From Streptomyces uncialis (GTDB lineage: Bacteria; Actinomycetota; Actinomycetes; Streptomycetales; Streptomycetaceae): DNA of 64,000 nucleotides. The position numbers were made by a program, and so were the translations under genes. The stretch spans positions 5,479,501-5,543,500 of the forward strand of contig NZ_CP109583.1 of the NCBI RefSeq assembly GCF_036250755.1, in the 5' to 3' direction. The notes beneath the pieces were generated by a model. That model was not told where the DNA came from, made no database searches, and saw only the letters and a program-made list of their open reading frames with translations. Positions 1 through 7,613 of this stretch are shown here, one piece after another; the stretch's first letter is position 1, and the number at the start of each line of letters is the position of its first letter.

Positions 1-2
1 CT

Positions 3-206
3 GCGGGCCGGTTCGGCAATGGCCGGGACGGCGTACGTCATGACGATGAGCCGGTGGAACGCGCCCAGGGCCGTGAACCCGAGCTGGACGCGCTCGCGTT
101 GGTCCGCACCCCGGACGACCTGGACGGCCTGGCCGGTCCGCACGCGGACTACCTGGAGCCGGTCGTACGCCGCTACACGCGGGTGCCGTCGCGGCACGAG
201 GGCTGA
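3..206 (+). CDS. C-terminal end of an unidentified protein (5' truncated by window edge)
   Basis: An open frame enters from the left edge and stops at TGA 204-206. It encodes 67 residues rich in Asp, Leu, Val and Arg, ending in the residues RYTRVPSRHEG. Codon third positions are strongly G/C as in real genes here. The competing frame over the same bases gives an Arg/Trp/Thr-rich product typical of a shadow. I do not recognise the family. The gene would be convergent with the GntR-like gene that ends at 245, 38 nt away. Confidence 0.5.
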   Translation, partial: AGRFGNGRDGVRHDDEPVERAQGREPELDALALVRTPDDLDGLAGPHADYLEPVVRRYTRVPSRHEG

Positions 207-244
207 CGGGCTGGGCGTCGGTGCGACCCGGCCCGGGTGCCCGT

Positions 245-784
245 TCAGTCGTCCAGGTCGATCACGAAGTCCACGACGGTGGTGTCGCCGCGCCGGACGA
301 TCGGGTGAGCGACCTCCACGACGCGGCCGGTGTCCGCGATATGGCGCCGGGTGTATCGCAGAACCGGAACACCCGCGCCGATACGCAGGACCGCCGCTTC
401 GTGCTCCGTCGGCATGGCCGCCGTGAACGACTCGGTGACCTGCTTCACGCTGATCCCCAAGGTCGCGAGCTGCGCCCGGGTGCCGCCCGGCCAGGGTTCG
501 TTGATGGGGTCCGCGACGGGTGTGCCGGCCACGTCCGACCAGCGCACGTAGCTGGTGCTCATCTGGGTGGGCTGGTCGTTGTCGTGGAACACGAAGTGCC
601 GGGCGAGCAGCCGCTCCCCGGGCTCACAGCCGAAGAGCGCGGCCAGCTCCGCGTCCGCCCGCACCTGCTCGAACCGCTTGTCGAGTCGGTACTCAGACCA
701 GTCGATCCCCTGGTCCAGGGTGTACGGGGTGGACGGTCCCGTACCTCGCGCGGTCCGGTACCGGTCGGCATGCTCGCTGGTCAT
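245..784 (-). CDS. UTRA-domain protein of the GntR/HutC family lacking its DNA-binding domain
   Basis: The 179-residue product matches the effector-binding UTRA domain of HutC-type GntR regulators. It shows the usual pattern of an early ARHFVFHDND strand, a middle ALTxxGxxVxxxxE-like stretch (LATLGISVKQVTE) and a C-terminal VVDFVIDLDD strand. HutC proteins normally carry a ~65-residue winged helix before UTRA, and none is present. Its ATG overlaps the stop of the upstream DUF397 gene by 4 nt (ATGA), so the start looks real and translation is coupled. It may be a ligand-binding partner for another regulator, or a decayed gene. Confidence 0.75.
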   Translation of the reverse strand: MTSEHADRYRTARGTGPSTPYTLDQGIDWSEYRLDKRFEQVRADAELAALFGCEPGERLLARHFVFHDNDQPTQMSTSYVRWSDVAGTPVADPINEPWPGGTRAQLATLGISVKQVTESFTAAMPTEHEAAVLRIGAGVPVLRYTRRHIADTGRVVEVAHPIVRRGDTTVVDFVIDLDD

Positions 785-1098
785 CGTCCTCGGGCGGGTC
801 CTGTTGCCGCGTACGTGGTGAACGCCGCCCAGGTGGTGGGTGCGAGCGCCAGTTCCGGGCCGGTGGTGTTCTTGGAGTCACGGACGTGGACGGTTGCGGG
901 ACATGCGGCGACCTCCACGCACTGCCCGCCTTCGCTACCGCTGTACGTGGACCTGTGCCAGCGGTACGCGGTCTCCACGCACTGCCCGCCCTGGTCGCCG
1001 CTGTGGCTCGACCTGAACCACGTGTACGACGCTTCGAGGCATTCGCCGCCTTCGTCGCCGCTGTGGGTCGACTTGAACCAGTCGCGTTCCGTGGTCAT
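781..1098 (-). CDS. DUF397 protein with a triplicated N-terminal motif
   Basis: This is a small DUF397-family protein of about 105 residues. DUF397 proteins are small acidic partners of DUF5753 regulators in Streptomyces (the whiJ/abaA-like clusters). The start is the ATG at 1098, because a GGAG lies 5 nt upstream and the product then begins MTTERDWFKST. Unusually, the W-x-K/R-S-x-SG-x-GG-x-C-x-E motif occurs three times in tandem at about 20-residue intervals before the single C-terminal HVRDSKN...GPELAL block. Ordinary members have one copy. It follows another DUF397 gene (1198-1440) on the same strand. Confidence 0.85.
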   Translation of the reverse strand: MTTERDWFKSTHSGDEGGECLEASYTWFRSSHSGDQGGQCVETAYRWHRSTYSGSEGGQCVEVAACPATVHVRDSKNTTGPELALAPTTWAAFTTYAATGPARGR

Positions 1099-1197
1099 GG
1101 CCACTCCGTCCGACGACGCCGCCTGTCTGCTTCGACTGTGACGGCGTCGCGACGGGTTGCCAACCATGTCCTTTCGGACGATGTACGGCTGCGCGGT

Positions 1198-1440
1198 TCA
1201 GCCTTCGGCCGCGTACGTGGTGAACGCCGCCCACGTGCTGGGCGCGACCGCCAGTTCCGGGCCGATGGGGTTCTTCGAGTCACGGACGTGGATCGTGTCC
1301 GGGCAGGCGGCTATCTCGACGCAGGCGCCGCCTTCGCTACCGCTGTAACTCGACTTGTGCCATGAGTAGGCGGTCTCAAGGCACTGGCCGCCTTCGTCGC
1401 CGCTGTAGCTCGACTTGAACCACTGACGTGCGGTGCTCAT
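1198..1440 (-). CDS. DUF397 protein with a duplicated N-terminal motif
   Basis: This 80-residue DUF397 protein begins MSTARQWFKSS. It has two copies of the W-x-K-S-x-YSG-x-EGG-x-C-x-E motif, then a C-terminal HVRDSKNPIGPELAV block ending in TWAAFTTYAAEG. The last 40 residues are nearly the same as those of the neighbour at 781-1098, so the two genes are recent paralogues. The start overlaps the stop of the DUF5753 regulator by 4 nt (ATGA). In whiJ-like clusters the DUF397 protein is thought to modulate the cognate XRE regulator. Confidence 0.9.
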   Translation of the reverse strand: MSTARQWFKSSYSGDEGGQCLETAYSWHKSSYSGSEGGACVEIAACPDTIHVRDSKNPIGPELAVAPSTWAAFTTYAAEG

Positions 1441-2258
1441 TGATCCCCCAGGAGATCGTCCAGAAGGTCCCGGGACCTCTCGACGGAGAGGGCCTGAGTC
1501 CGCAGCATCGCATATTTGCGAGTGAGGATGGACACCGTCTCCGGGTCGGAGATCCACTGGCTTCCACGCTGAGTCTCCGCGTAGGCGAGGTGCTGGTGGT
1601 CTGGCGTCTCCAGCAGTGTGAATGGCCCATTCAGTCCAGCATGTGAGGGGCTGTCCATCGGCATGAACTGGAGTGCCACGGTGGGGAGCCGCGAGCACTC
1701 CAGCAGATGGCTGAGCTGCCCCTTGTGCATGGCCGGGTCGCCCAGCGAGAGGCGCAGCACCGGTTCCCAGATCACGAAGCTGACCGTCGGAGGGTTCTTC
1801 CGGTGGAGTATCTGCTGGCGCTCCATTCGGCCAGCCGTCTTCGTCTCGATCTCGGACTCCTCGTAGGCCGGAATCCTGTTACGCAGAACCGTGTTCGCGT
1901 ACTTCTGGGTCTGGAGCAGGCCCGGGAGTACCTGGTTGTCGTACCAGGACAGCGTCACGGCCTCCCGCTCATGGGCCATGTACTGCTCGGCCCACATGGG
2001 GAACTGGTCGATCTCGGGGAGGTTGTCCACGCCGATGAACAGCAGGCCCTTGGTGTCGAGGGTGCGGTCCAGCAGTTCCGCGATGTCCGGCTTCAGGGGA
2101 CGGCGGCCCTGTTCGATCGAGGCGATCGTCTCCTCGTCGAGGCCCACTTCCCCCGCGAGGGTCCGCTGTGTGTAGCCTGCGGCGACGCGGGCCCCGGCCA
2201 CCTGCTGGCCGAGCATCTTCATCGATGTGGTGTTCTTGGCACGTTTCCTGGGGCTCAT
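1437..2258 (-). CDS. XRE-family regulator with DUF5753 domain (WhiJ-like)
   Basis: The N-terminal HTH_31-type helix-turn-helix covers about residues 14-70 (LGQQVAGARVAAGYTQRTLA then IASIEQGRR). The DUF5753 domain follows to the C-terminus, with the usual VTLSWYDNQVLPGLLQTQKYA stretch. The start is ATG 2258 (MSPRKRAKNTTSMKML), which matches the common N-terminus of the family. An upstream ATG at 2369 would add an atypical 37 residues. The product is 273 aa. Together with the DUF397 genes downstream and the HATPase gene divergent at 2370, it forms a whiJ/abaA-like developmental-regulator cluster. The 111-nt gap to 2370 must hold both promoters. Confidence 0.9.
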   Translation of the reverse strand: MSPRKRAKNTTSMKMLGQQVAGARVAAGYTQRTLAGEVGLDEETIASIEQGRRPLKPDIAELLDRTLDTKGLLFIGVDNLPEIDQFPMWAEQYMAHEREAVTLSWYDNQVLPGLLQTQKYANTVLRNRIPAYEESEIETKTAGRMERQQILHRKNPPTVSFVIWEPVLRLSLGDPAMHKGQLSHLLECSRLPTVALQFMPMDSPSHAGLNGPFTLLETPDHQHLAYAETQRGSQWISDPETVSILTRKYAMLRTQALSVERSRDLLDDLLGDQ

Positions 2259-2369
2259 GAGGTCCCAACTTTCACTGGCAGCCCGGACTCCTTTGTCCCA
2301 CCCCGTACTTGACAGCGGTACGGGGCGACTCACTGCACCACGGTAATCACGCTCCGCAAGCTTTGCCAT

Positions 2370-2780
2370 GTGAACGAGTCAACTCAACTGAGCCTCACCC
2401 GATCGAAGTTCTTCCTGGGTGAGCTGCAATCCGTCCGTGCGGCGCGGGAGTTCGCGCGGGCGTTGCTCCGTGAGTGGGAGCTTTCCGGGCTCCACGGGGC
2501 CGTGGTCCTGTGTGTGAGCGAACTGGCCACCAACGCGCTGCTGCACGGCGCTCCGCGCGACGACGGGTTCTGGCTGCGGGCCGGGTACGACGGGGCGGTG
2601 TTGCGCGTCGAGGTGCGGGACGGGGGCGCGGGGGTGCCGTGTGTGGGAGAGGGGGTGCCGGACGAGTCGGGGCGGGGGCTGATGCTCGTCGCCGCGTCGA
2701 GTGACGCCTGGGGTGTGGACCGGGACCCGGACGGGAGCGGAAGCGGCAAGGCCGTGTGGTGCGAGTGGAAGGTGCCCTGA
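2370..2780 (+). CDS. Anti-sigma-factor-like ATP-binding protein (HATPase_c, RsbW/SpoIIAB type)
   Basis: This 136-residue single-domain GHKL ATPase has an N-box (ELATNALLHG, about residues 51-60), a G1 box (VRDGGAG) and a G2 region (ESGRGLMLV). Such short proteins bind or phosphorylate anti-sigma antagonists, or act in whiJ-like clusters. It starts at GTG 2370, overlapping an out-of-frame ATG at 2368, and is divergent from the DUF5753 regulator at 2258. That makes the three-part arrangement regulator / DUF397 / ATPase. The partner sigma factor cannot be deduced. Confidence 0.88.
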   Translation: MNESTQLSLTRSKFFLGELQSVRAAREFARALLREWELSGLHGAVVLCVSELATNALLHGAPRDDGFWLRAGYDGAVLRVEVRDGGAGVPCVGEGVPDESGRGLMLVAASSDAWGVDRDPDGSGSGKAVWCEWKVP

Positions 2781-2791
2781 CGCGGTCCTGT

Positions 2792-2823
2792 CCCCTTCGG
2801 TGTGGACCCGATCGTCCGGATCG
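2792..2823. repeat. 32-bp direct repeat, left copy (with hairpin)
   Basis: This 32-bp segment recurs at 3361-3392 with a single mismatch (T versus C at the tenth base). The two copies bracket the Nudix gene. It contains an inverted repeat, CCCGATC-gtccg-GATCGGG at 2807-2825. It lies between two convergent genes, so it may also act as a bidirectional terminator. Confidence 0.8.
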
Positions 2824-2832
2824 GGGGCCGGG

Positions 2833-3243
2833 TCAGCCCAGTGCAGCGTCCAAGTGTTGCTGTACGGGCTCGAACAGTCCGTACGGGACGTACTGGGGAA
2901 TCTCGTCATGGGTGACCCAGGCGAACGCGTCCAGCTCATCGGCGTCCGCGACATGCGCTGTACCGCTGACGACCTCACACACCGTGTAGGACATCAGCCG
3001 TCCGGTCGCCGGATGGACGCGCTCGCCGAGCGGTTTGAGGGCCTTCACCTTCAGCCCGGTCTCCTCAAGGGTCTCCCGTACGGCCGCGTCCTCGCGTGAT
3101 TCACCGGGCTCGACCTTCCCGGCGGGGAACTGCCAGGAGAGTCGGCCCTCACTGACCCGACGCCGCACCAACAGCACTCGGTTGTCGTGCACGATGATGG
3201 CCGCCGCGACCCCGGGCCGCTCGTCAGCGTTCTGCTGTGTCAC
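2833..3243 (-). CDS. Nudix hydrolase
   Basis: The 136-residue product has a complete Nudix box at residues 42-64: G42, E48, R56-E57, E60-E61 and G63 in the Gx5Ex7REUxEExGU pattern. Nudix enzymes hydrolyse nucleoside diphosphates linked to another moiety, but this sequence does not show the substrate. The start codon ATG 3243 gives MTQQNADERPGVAAAIIV, the usual first beta strand. The gene is convergent with the HATPase gene and divergent from the aminotransferase at 3484. Confidence 0.92.
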   Translation of the reverse strand: MTQQNADERPGVAAAIIVHDNRVLLVRRRVSEGRLSWQFPAGKVEPGESREDAAVRETLEETGLKVKALKPLGERVHPATGRLMSYTVCEVVSGTAHVADADELDAFAWVTHDEIPQYVPYGLFEPVQQHLDAALG

Positions 3244-3253
3244 GTCTGCTCCT

Positions 3254-3289
3254 CCAGGACTGCCAGGACTGCCAGGACTGCCAGGACGG
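3254..3289. repeat. Four tandem 9-bp repeats (CCAGGACTG)
   Basis: Three perfect units and one variant of CCAGGACTG lie just upstream of the Nudix start. They sit in the shared upstream region of two divergent genes. No role is evident; slipped-strand expansion is the simplest origin. Confidence 0.85.
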
Positions 3290-3360
3290 GGGAGATCGTA
3301 TCGACGGGGACGAAGCGGGGCGCCGACTTTCCGGGCACCCGCATCACGTCCGCATCCACC

Positions 3361-3392
3361 CCCCTTCGGCGTGGACCCGATCGTCCGGATCG
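3361..3392. repeat. 32-bp direct repeat, right copy
   Basis: This copy has one mismatch against 2792-2823 and the same orientation. It keeps a shorter stem (CGATC-gtccg-GATCG, 3378-3392). It lies in the divergent intergenic region between the Nudix gene and the aminotransferase. Confidence 0.8.
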
Positions 3393-3483
3393 CGGAACGG
3401 TGGGTGTAGGTGGCATGCGTCTCGTTAGGGTGCCCGGCACAGCCGCCGGGGCCGGACGGGCCCCCGTAACCTCAGGAGTCACC

Positions 3484-4671
3484 GTGCGGAACGTCGTGGA
3501 ACCGCCTGCCCTGGCCGCGCGGGTCGCCCGGACGGGCGGCTCACCCGTGCGGGACATCCTCGCCGTGACCTCGCGGCCCGAGGTCGTGAACTTCGCGGGC
3601 GGGCTCCCCGCGCCGGAGCTGTTCGACCACGAGGGCGTCGCCGCCGCGTTCCGCGACGTGCTCGCGGAGAGCTCCGGGCGGGCGCTCCAGTACGCGACCA
3701 CCGAGGGCGAACCGGGGCTGCGGGCCGCGCTCGCGGAGCGGACGACCGTTCGGGGGCTGGCCACCGGGGCGGACGACGTGCTGGTGACCACCGGGTCCCA
3801 GCAGGGGCTCTCCCTGCTCGCGGGGGCGCTGATAGACCCGGGTGACACCGTCCTCGTGGAGCGGCCGTGCTACCTCGCGGCGATCCAGGCGTTCGCGTTC
3901 GCGGGCGCCCGGATCGTGGCCGTGCCGGGGGACGGGGACGGGGTCGACCCTGGGGCGCTGGACCGGCTCGTCGCCGCGCACCGGCCGAAGCTGTTCTACT
4001 CGGTGCCGACGTTCCAGAACCCGACCGGCCGGACGATGCCGCTCGCCCGGCGGGAGGCCGTCGCGGAGGTGGCGGCGCGGCGCGGGCTGTGGCTCGTGGA
4101 GGACGATCCGTACGGGGAGCTGCGGTTCGAGGGGGAGCGGGTGCCGTGGATCGCGTCGCTGGAGGCGGCGGCCGACCGTACCGTGCTGCTCGGCAGTTTC
4201 TCGAAGGTGATGGCGCCGGGCCTGCGGCTGGGCTGGCTGCGGGCGCCGGGCGCGCTGCGGCGGGCCTGTGTCGTGGCGAAGCAGTCCGCCGATCTGCACA
4301 CCCCGACCGTCAACCAGCTCGCCGCCGCCCGCTATCTCGCGGACCGGGACCTGGACGCCCATGTGCGGACGGTCGCCGCCGCGTACGGGGAGCGCCGGGA
4401 CGCGCTGCTCGGCGGGCTGGCCGACGCGCTGCCGGAGGGTTCGGTGTGGAACCGGCCCGAGGGCGGGATGTTCGTGTGGGCCCGGCTGCCGGACGGTGAG
4501 GACTCGGGGGCCCGGCTGAAGGAGGCCGTCGCGCACGATGTGGCGTACGTGCCCGGGGCGCCGTTCCACAGCGACACCCCGGACCCGGCGACCCTGCGCC
4601 TCTGCTTCGTCACGCACACCCCGGACGAGATCCGGGAAGGGCTGCGACGGCTCGGCAAGGTGTTCCGCTGA
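3484..4671 (+). CDS. PLP-dependent aminotransferase, class I/II (2-aminoadipate/MocR-catalytic-domain type)
   Basis: The 395-residue fold-type I aminotransferase has PTFQNPTG (about 175-182), VEDDPYGEL (205-213) and the Schiff-base lysine K241 in GSFSKVMAPGLRLG. It resembles stand-alone 2-aminoadipate/valine aminotransferases (LysN, MocR C-terminal domain). There is no wHTH, so it is an enzyme and not a MocR regulator. The start is GTG 3484, with AGGAG six nt upstream; in-frame upstream codons give unrelated sequence. The substrate cannot be told from sequence alone. Confidence 0.9.
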   Translation: MRNVVEPPALAARVARTGGSPVRDILAVTSRPEVVNFAGGLPAPELFDHEGVAAAFRDVLAESSGRALQYATTEGEPGLRAALAERTTVRGLATGADDVLVTTGSQQGLSLLAGALIDPGDTVLVERPCYLAAIQAFAFAGARIVAVPGDGDGVDPGALDRLVAAHRPKLFYSVPTFQNPTGRTMPLARREAVAEVAARRGLWLVEDDPYGELRFEGERVPWIASLEAAADRTVLLGSFSKVMAPGLRLGWLRAPGALRRACVVAKQSADLHTPTVNQLAAARYLADRDLDAHVRTVAAAYGERRDALLGGLADALPEGSVWNRPEGGMFVWARLPDGEDSGARLKEAVAHDVAYVPGAPFHSDTPDPATLRLCFVTHTPDEIREGLRRLGKVFR

Positions 4672-4745
4672 ACGTCACGGGTTCGGCGCGGATCACTCCG
4701 TGCTGGTGCACGTCACATCACGTCACCCACCAGACCTACTTCACT

Positions 4746-5231
4746 TCACTTCACTTCGTGGAGTTTCCCGGTCGCCACATCGAACACAAATCCGCGCGCA
4801 CTCTTATGAGTGATAAAGGGACTCGCCTTGATGCGGCGTACGGACTGCCGTACGTCCTCCTCCAGATCCGTGAACGATTCCGGGGACCAGAACGGACGCA
4901 TTCCGACGTCCCGCTGGATGTCCGTCTTGAACTCGTCATCGGTGAACGTGAGCATTCCGCAGTCCGTGTGATGGATGAGGAGGATGTGGCGGGTGCCCAG
5001 CAGCCGCTGGCTGATCACCAGGGAGCGGACGGCGTCCTCGGTGATCGCGCCGCCCGCGTTGCGGATGATGTGGGCGTCGCCCTCGCGCAGGCCCAGGATC
5101 GAGAAGATGTCGAGGCGTGCGTCCATGCACGCCACGACCGCCAGCCTGCGCCTCGGGGGGAGGGCGAGGGGCCCGGAGAACGCCGCCGCATAGGTCTCGT
5201 TGTTCCCCAGGAACTCATCTGTCACAGTCAA
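4746..5231 (-). CDS. Beta-carbonic anhydrase
   Basis: This zinc enzyme interconverts CO2 and bicarbonate. Zinc ligands are visible as C35, H88 and C91, with the D37-R39 dyad of the CMDAR motif and HHTDCG. The product is 161 aa, typical of short actinobacterial beta/type III anhydrases. I chose the TTG at 5231 as the start: GAGG lies six nt upstream and the N-terminus becomes MTVTDEFL, which matches the family as I remember it. The alternative GTG 5225 is two codons later with poorer spacing. It is convergent with the aminotransferase. Confidence 0.9.
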   Translation of the reverse strand: MTVTDEFLGNNETYAAAFSGPLALPPRRRLAVVACMDARLDIFSILGLREGDAHIIRNAGGAITEDAVRSLVISQRLLGTRHILLIHHTDCGMLTFTDDEFKTDIQRDVGMRPFWSPESFTDLEEDVRQSVRRIKASPFITHKSARGFVFDVATGKLHEVK

Positions 5232-5444
5232 TTCGTGCCTCGCATTCGATGACGGCCGGCCCCCTGAATTCCACACGCCCCAGGGTGCCGTACCGCTGTG
5301 GCGGGGACACCGTAGCGGGCGGTAAATCGAACAGGAAAGAAGCGGCGTCAATGCGTACACAGGACCGCAACGCGCGGCAATACTGCCGAAATGAAAGGGC
5401 GCGGACGGGGGAGCGCGCTCCGGCGTGAAAGGCCGCGCGCACGC

Positions 5445-5474
5445 CACAGGGGGCGCCCGGAGGCGCCCCCTGTG
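5445..5474. terminator. Hairpin terminator downstream of argS
   Basis: A 13-bp perfect stem (CACAGGGGGCGCC / GGCGCCCCCTGTG) closes a 4-nt loop, 26 nt beyond the argS stop. There is no long T run, as is usual in streptomycetes. Confidence 0.8.
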
Positions 5475-5499
5475 AAATGTGTACTCCGTGGCTGCCGGG

Positions 5500-7278
5500 T
5501 TACAGCCGCTCGGGGGTCCGGATGCCCAGCAGCTCCATGCCCTGGTGCAGGGTGGCCGCCGTGATCTCGCAGAGGAACAGCCGGTTCCCGACCTGCTCGG
5601 GGGTGTCCGCCTTGAGGACCGGGCACTTGTCGTAGAACGTCGTGTAGTGCGACGCGAGCTGGTAGAGGTACGCGGTCAGCTTGTGCGGGGCGTACTCCTT
5701 CGCCGCCTCCGTGACCGCCTCGCCGAACTGGTCCAGATGCAGCCCGAGCGCGCGCTCGGCGTCCTCCAGCGTGAGCTCCGGGTGCGCGACCGGCTTGGCC
5801 TCGCCCGCCTTGCGCAGGATCGAACGGATACGGGCGTACGCGTACTGGAGATACACACTGGTGTCGCCGTGCAGGGACACCATCTGGTCGAGGTCGAACT
5901 TGTAGTCACGGCTCGCGGACGTGGACAGGTCCGCGTACTTCACCGCGCCGATGCCGACCTGGCGGCCCCGCTCGGTGATGTCCTCCTCGGAGAGCTGCCC
6001 GAGGGTGTCCTTCTCGCGGACGACGGCCGTGGCGCGGTCGATCGCCTCGTCCAGCAGGTCCTCCAGCCGGACCGTCTCGCCCTCACGGGTCTTGAACGGC
6101 TTGCCGTCCGCGCCGAGGACCGTGCCGAAGGCGAGCTGCACCGCGCGGACGTCGTCGGTCAGCCAGCCCGCGCGGCGGGCCGTCTCGAACACCATCTTGA
6201 AGTGCAGGGCCTGCCGGGCGTCGACCACGTACAGCAGGGTGGACGCCTTGAGGCCGAACACCCGGTCGCGGATCGCCGACAGGTCGGTGGCCGCGTAGCC
6301 GTAGCCGCCGTCGGACTTGCGGACGATCAGCGGGGTGGGGTTGCCGTCCGGGCCCTTGACGTCGTCGAAGAACACGCACAGCGCGCCCTCCGAGCGGACC
6401 GCGACACCCGACTCCTCCAGGATGCGGCAGGTCTCGTCCAGCATGTCGTTGTACCCGGACTCGCCGACCACGTCGGGGTCGCGGATCTCCATGTCCAGCT
6501 TCTCGAAGACCGAGTAGAAGTAGAGCTTCGACTCGTCCACGAAGCGCTGCCACAGCGCCCGGGTCTCCGGGTCGCCCGCCTGGAGCGAGACCACCCGGCG
6601 GCGGGCGCGCGCCTTGAAGTCCTCGTCCGAGTCGAAGAGCGTCCGCGCGGCCTTGTACAGCCGGTTCAGGTTGGACATCGCGGTCCGGCCCTCGGCCGTC
6701 TCCGTCGCGTCGCCCTGGTGGTCCAGCTCGTGCGGGTGGTCGATCAGGTACTCGATGAGCATCCCGAACTGGGTGCCCCAGTCCCCGATGTGGTGCCGGC
6801 GCACGACCGTCTCGCCGGTGAACTCCATCAGCCGGACCGCCGCGTCACCGATGACCGCCGACCGCAGATGGCCGACGTGCATCTCCTTGGCGACGTTCGG
6901 CTGCGCGTAGTCGATCACCGTGGTGCCCGGGTGCTCCGCGTGCGGCACGCCGAGACGGCCGCCGTCGTCCGCGAAGCGCGCGGCGAGGTTCGTGGTGATC
7001 GCGCGGTCGGTGACCGTGACGTTCAGGAAGCCGGGGCCCGAGACCTCGATCTCCTGGATCACGTCGTCCGCCGGGACGGCGTCCGTGACCCGGCCGGCCA
7101 GCTCGCGCGGGTTGGCCTTCGCCTTCTTCGCGAGGGCCAGGATGCCGTTGGCCTGGAAATCGGCCCGGTCGCTTCGTCGCAGCAGCGGGTCCGCGGCGCC
7201 GGACTCCGGCAGGGCTGCCTGGAGGGCCGCCGCGAGGCGCTGGTGGACGGAAGCGGAAAGGGACGTGACCGAGGCCAT
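5500..7278 (-). CDS. argS: Arginyl-tRNA synthetase
   Basis: This class I enzyme charges tRNA-Arg with arginine. The product is 592 aa. It has an N-terminal Add1 domain (residues 1-90), the HIGH-type signature HVGH at 134-137 within [19 protein letters not shown], a degenerate KMSKS region ([11 protein letters not shown]) typical of ArgRS, and a DALR anticodon-binding C-terminus ending GIRTPERL. The start at ATG 7278 (MASVTSLS) has no obvious purine-rich RBS. The gene is divergent from the lysyl-tRNA synthetase at 7614, an arrangement I recall as conserved in streptomycetes. Confidence 0.97.
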   Translation of the reverse strand: MASVTSLSASVHQRLAAALQAALPESGAADPLLRRSDRADFQANGILALAKKAKANPRELAGRVTDAVPADDVIQEIEVSGPGFLNVTVTDRAITTNLAARFADDGGRLGVPHAEHPGTTVIDYAQPNVAKEMHVGHLRSAVIGDAAVRLMEFTGETVVRRHHIGDWGTQFGMLIEYLIDHPHELDHQGDATETAEGRTAMSNLNRLYKAARTLFDSDEDFKARARRRVVSLQAGDPETRALWQRFVDESKLYFYSVFEKLDMEIRDPDVVGESGYNDMLDETCRILEESGVAVRSEGALCVFFDDVKGPDGNPTPLIVRKSDGGYGYAATDLSAIRDRVFGLKASTLLYVVDARQALHFKMVFETARRAGWLTDDVRAVQLAFGTVLGADGKPFKTREGETVRLEDLLDEAIDRATAVVREKDTLGQLSEEDITERGRQVGIGAVKYADLSTSASRDYKFDLDQMVSLHGDTSVYLQYAYARIRSILRKAGEAKPVAHPELTLEDAERALGLHLDQFGEAVTEAAKEYAPHKLTAYLYQLASHYTTFYDKCPVLKADTPEQVGNRLFLCEITAATLHQGMELLGIRTPERL

Positions 7279-7613
7279 GGAGGGGTGCCGTTCTGCTCGG
7301 GTTCCGGAAGGTGCCTTCGGGTGCTGGAAGGCATCTGGGGCAGCCGCCGCCGCTCGCCCCACGGCCGGGCCGGGAGGAGTGCGCACGGCTACAGGCTCCG
7401 AGTATCCCACGCGCCCCGCGCCCGCTGAAAAGCCGTTTTCGCCCTTGCGGCGGTAGCTGGGAGAATGGGGCGGACCGCTCTCGTACCACCGCGCCCGACC
7501 ACGCCGCCGCCCGCCGTGCGAGCGGGCCGGGCGGACGGTACGAGGACGGAACGGCGGACCGCCCCACCGGCGGCGCCGCAGGGTCAACACTGGGAAAGAA
7601 GGACGTGCCGATC

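Noticed and set aside
1441..1698. Longer DUF397 gene starting at 1698
   Set aside because: The extra 86 residues lie wholly inside the upstream regulator gene in another frame and have no family similarity. ATG 1440 overlaps that gene's stop in the usual way.
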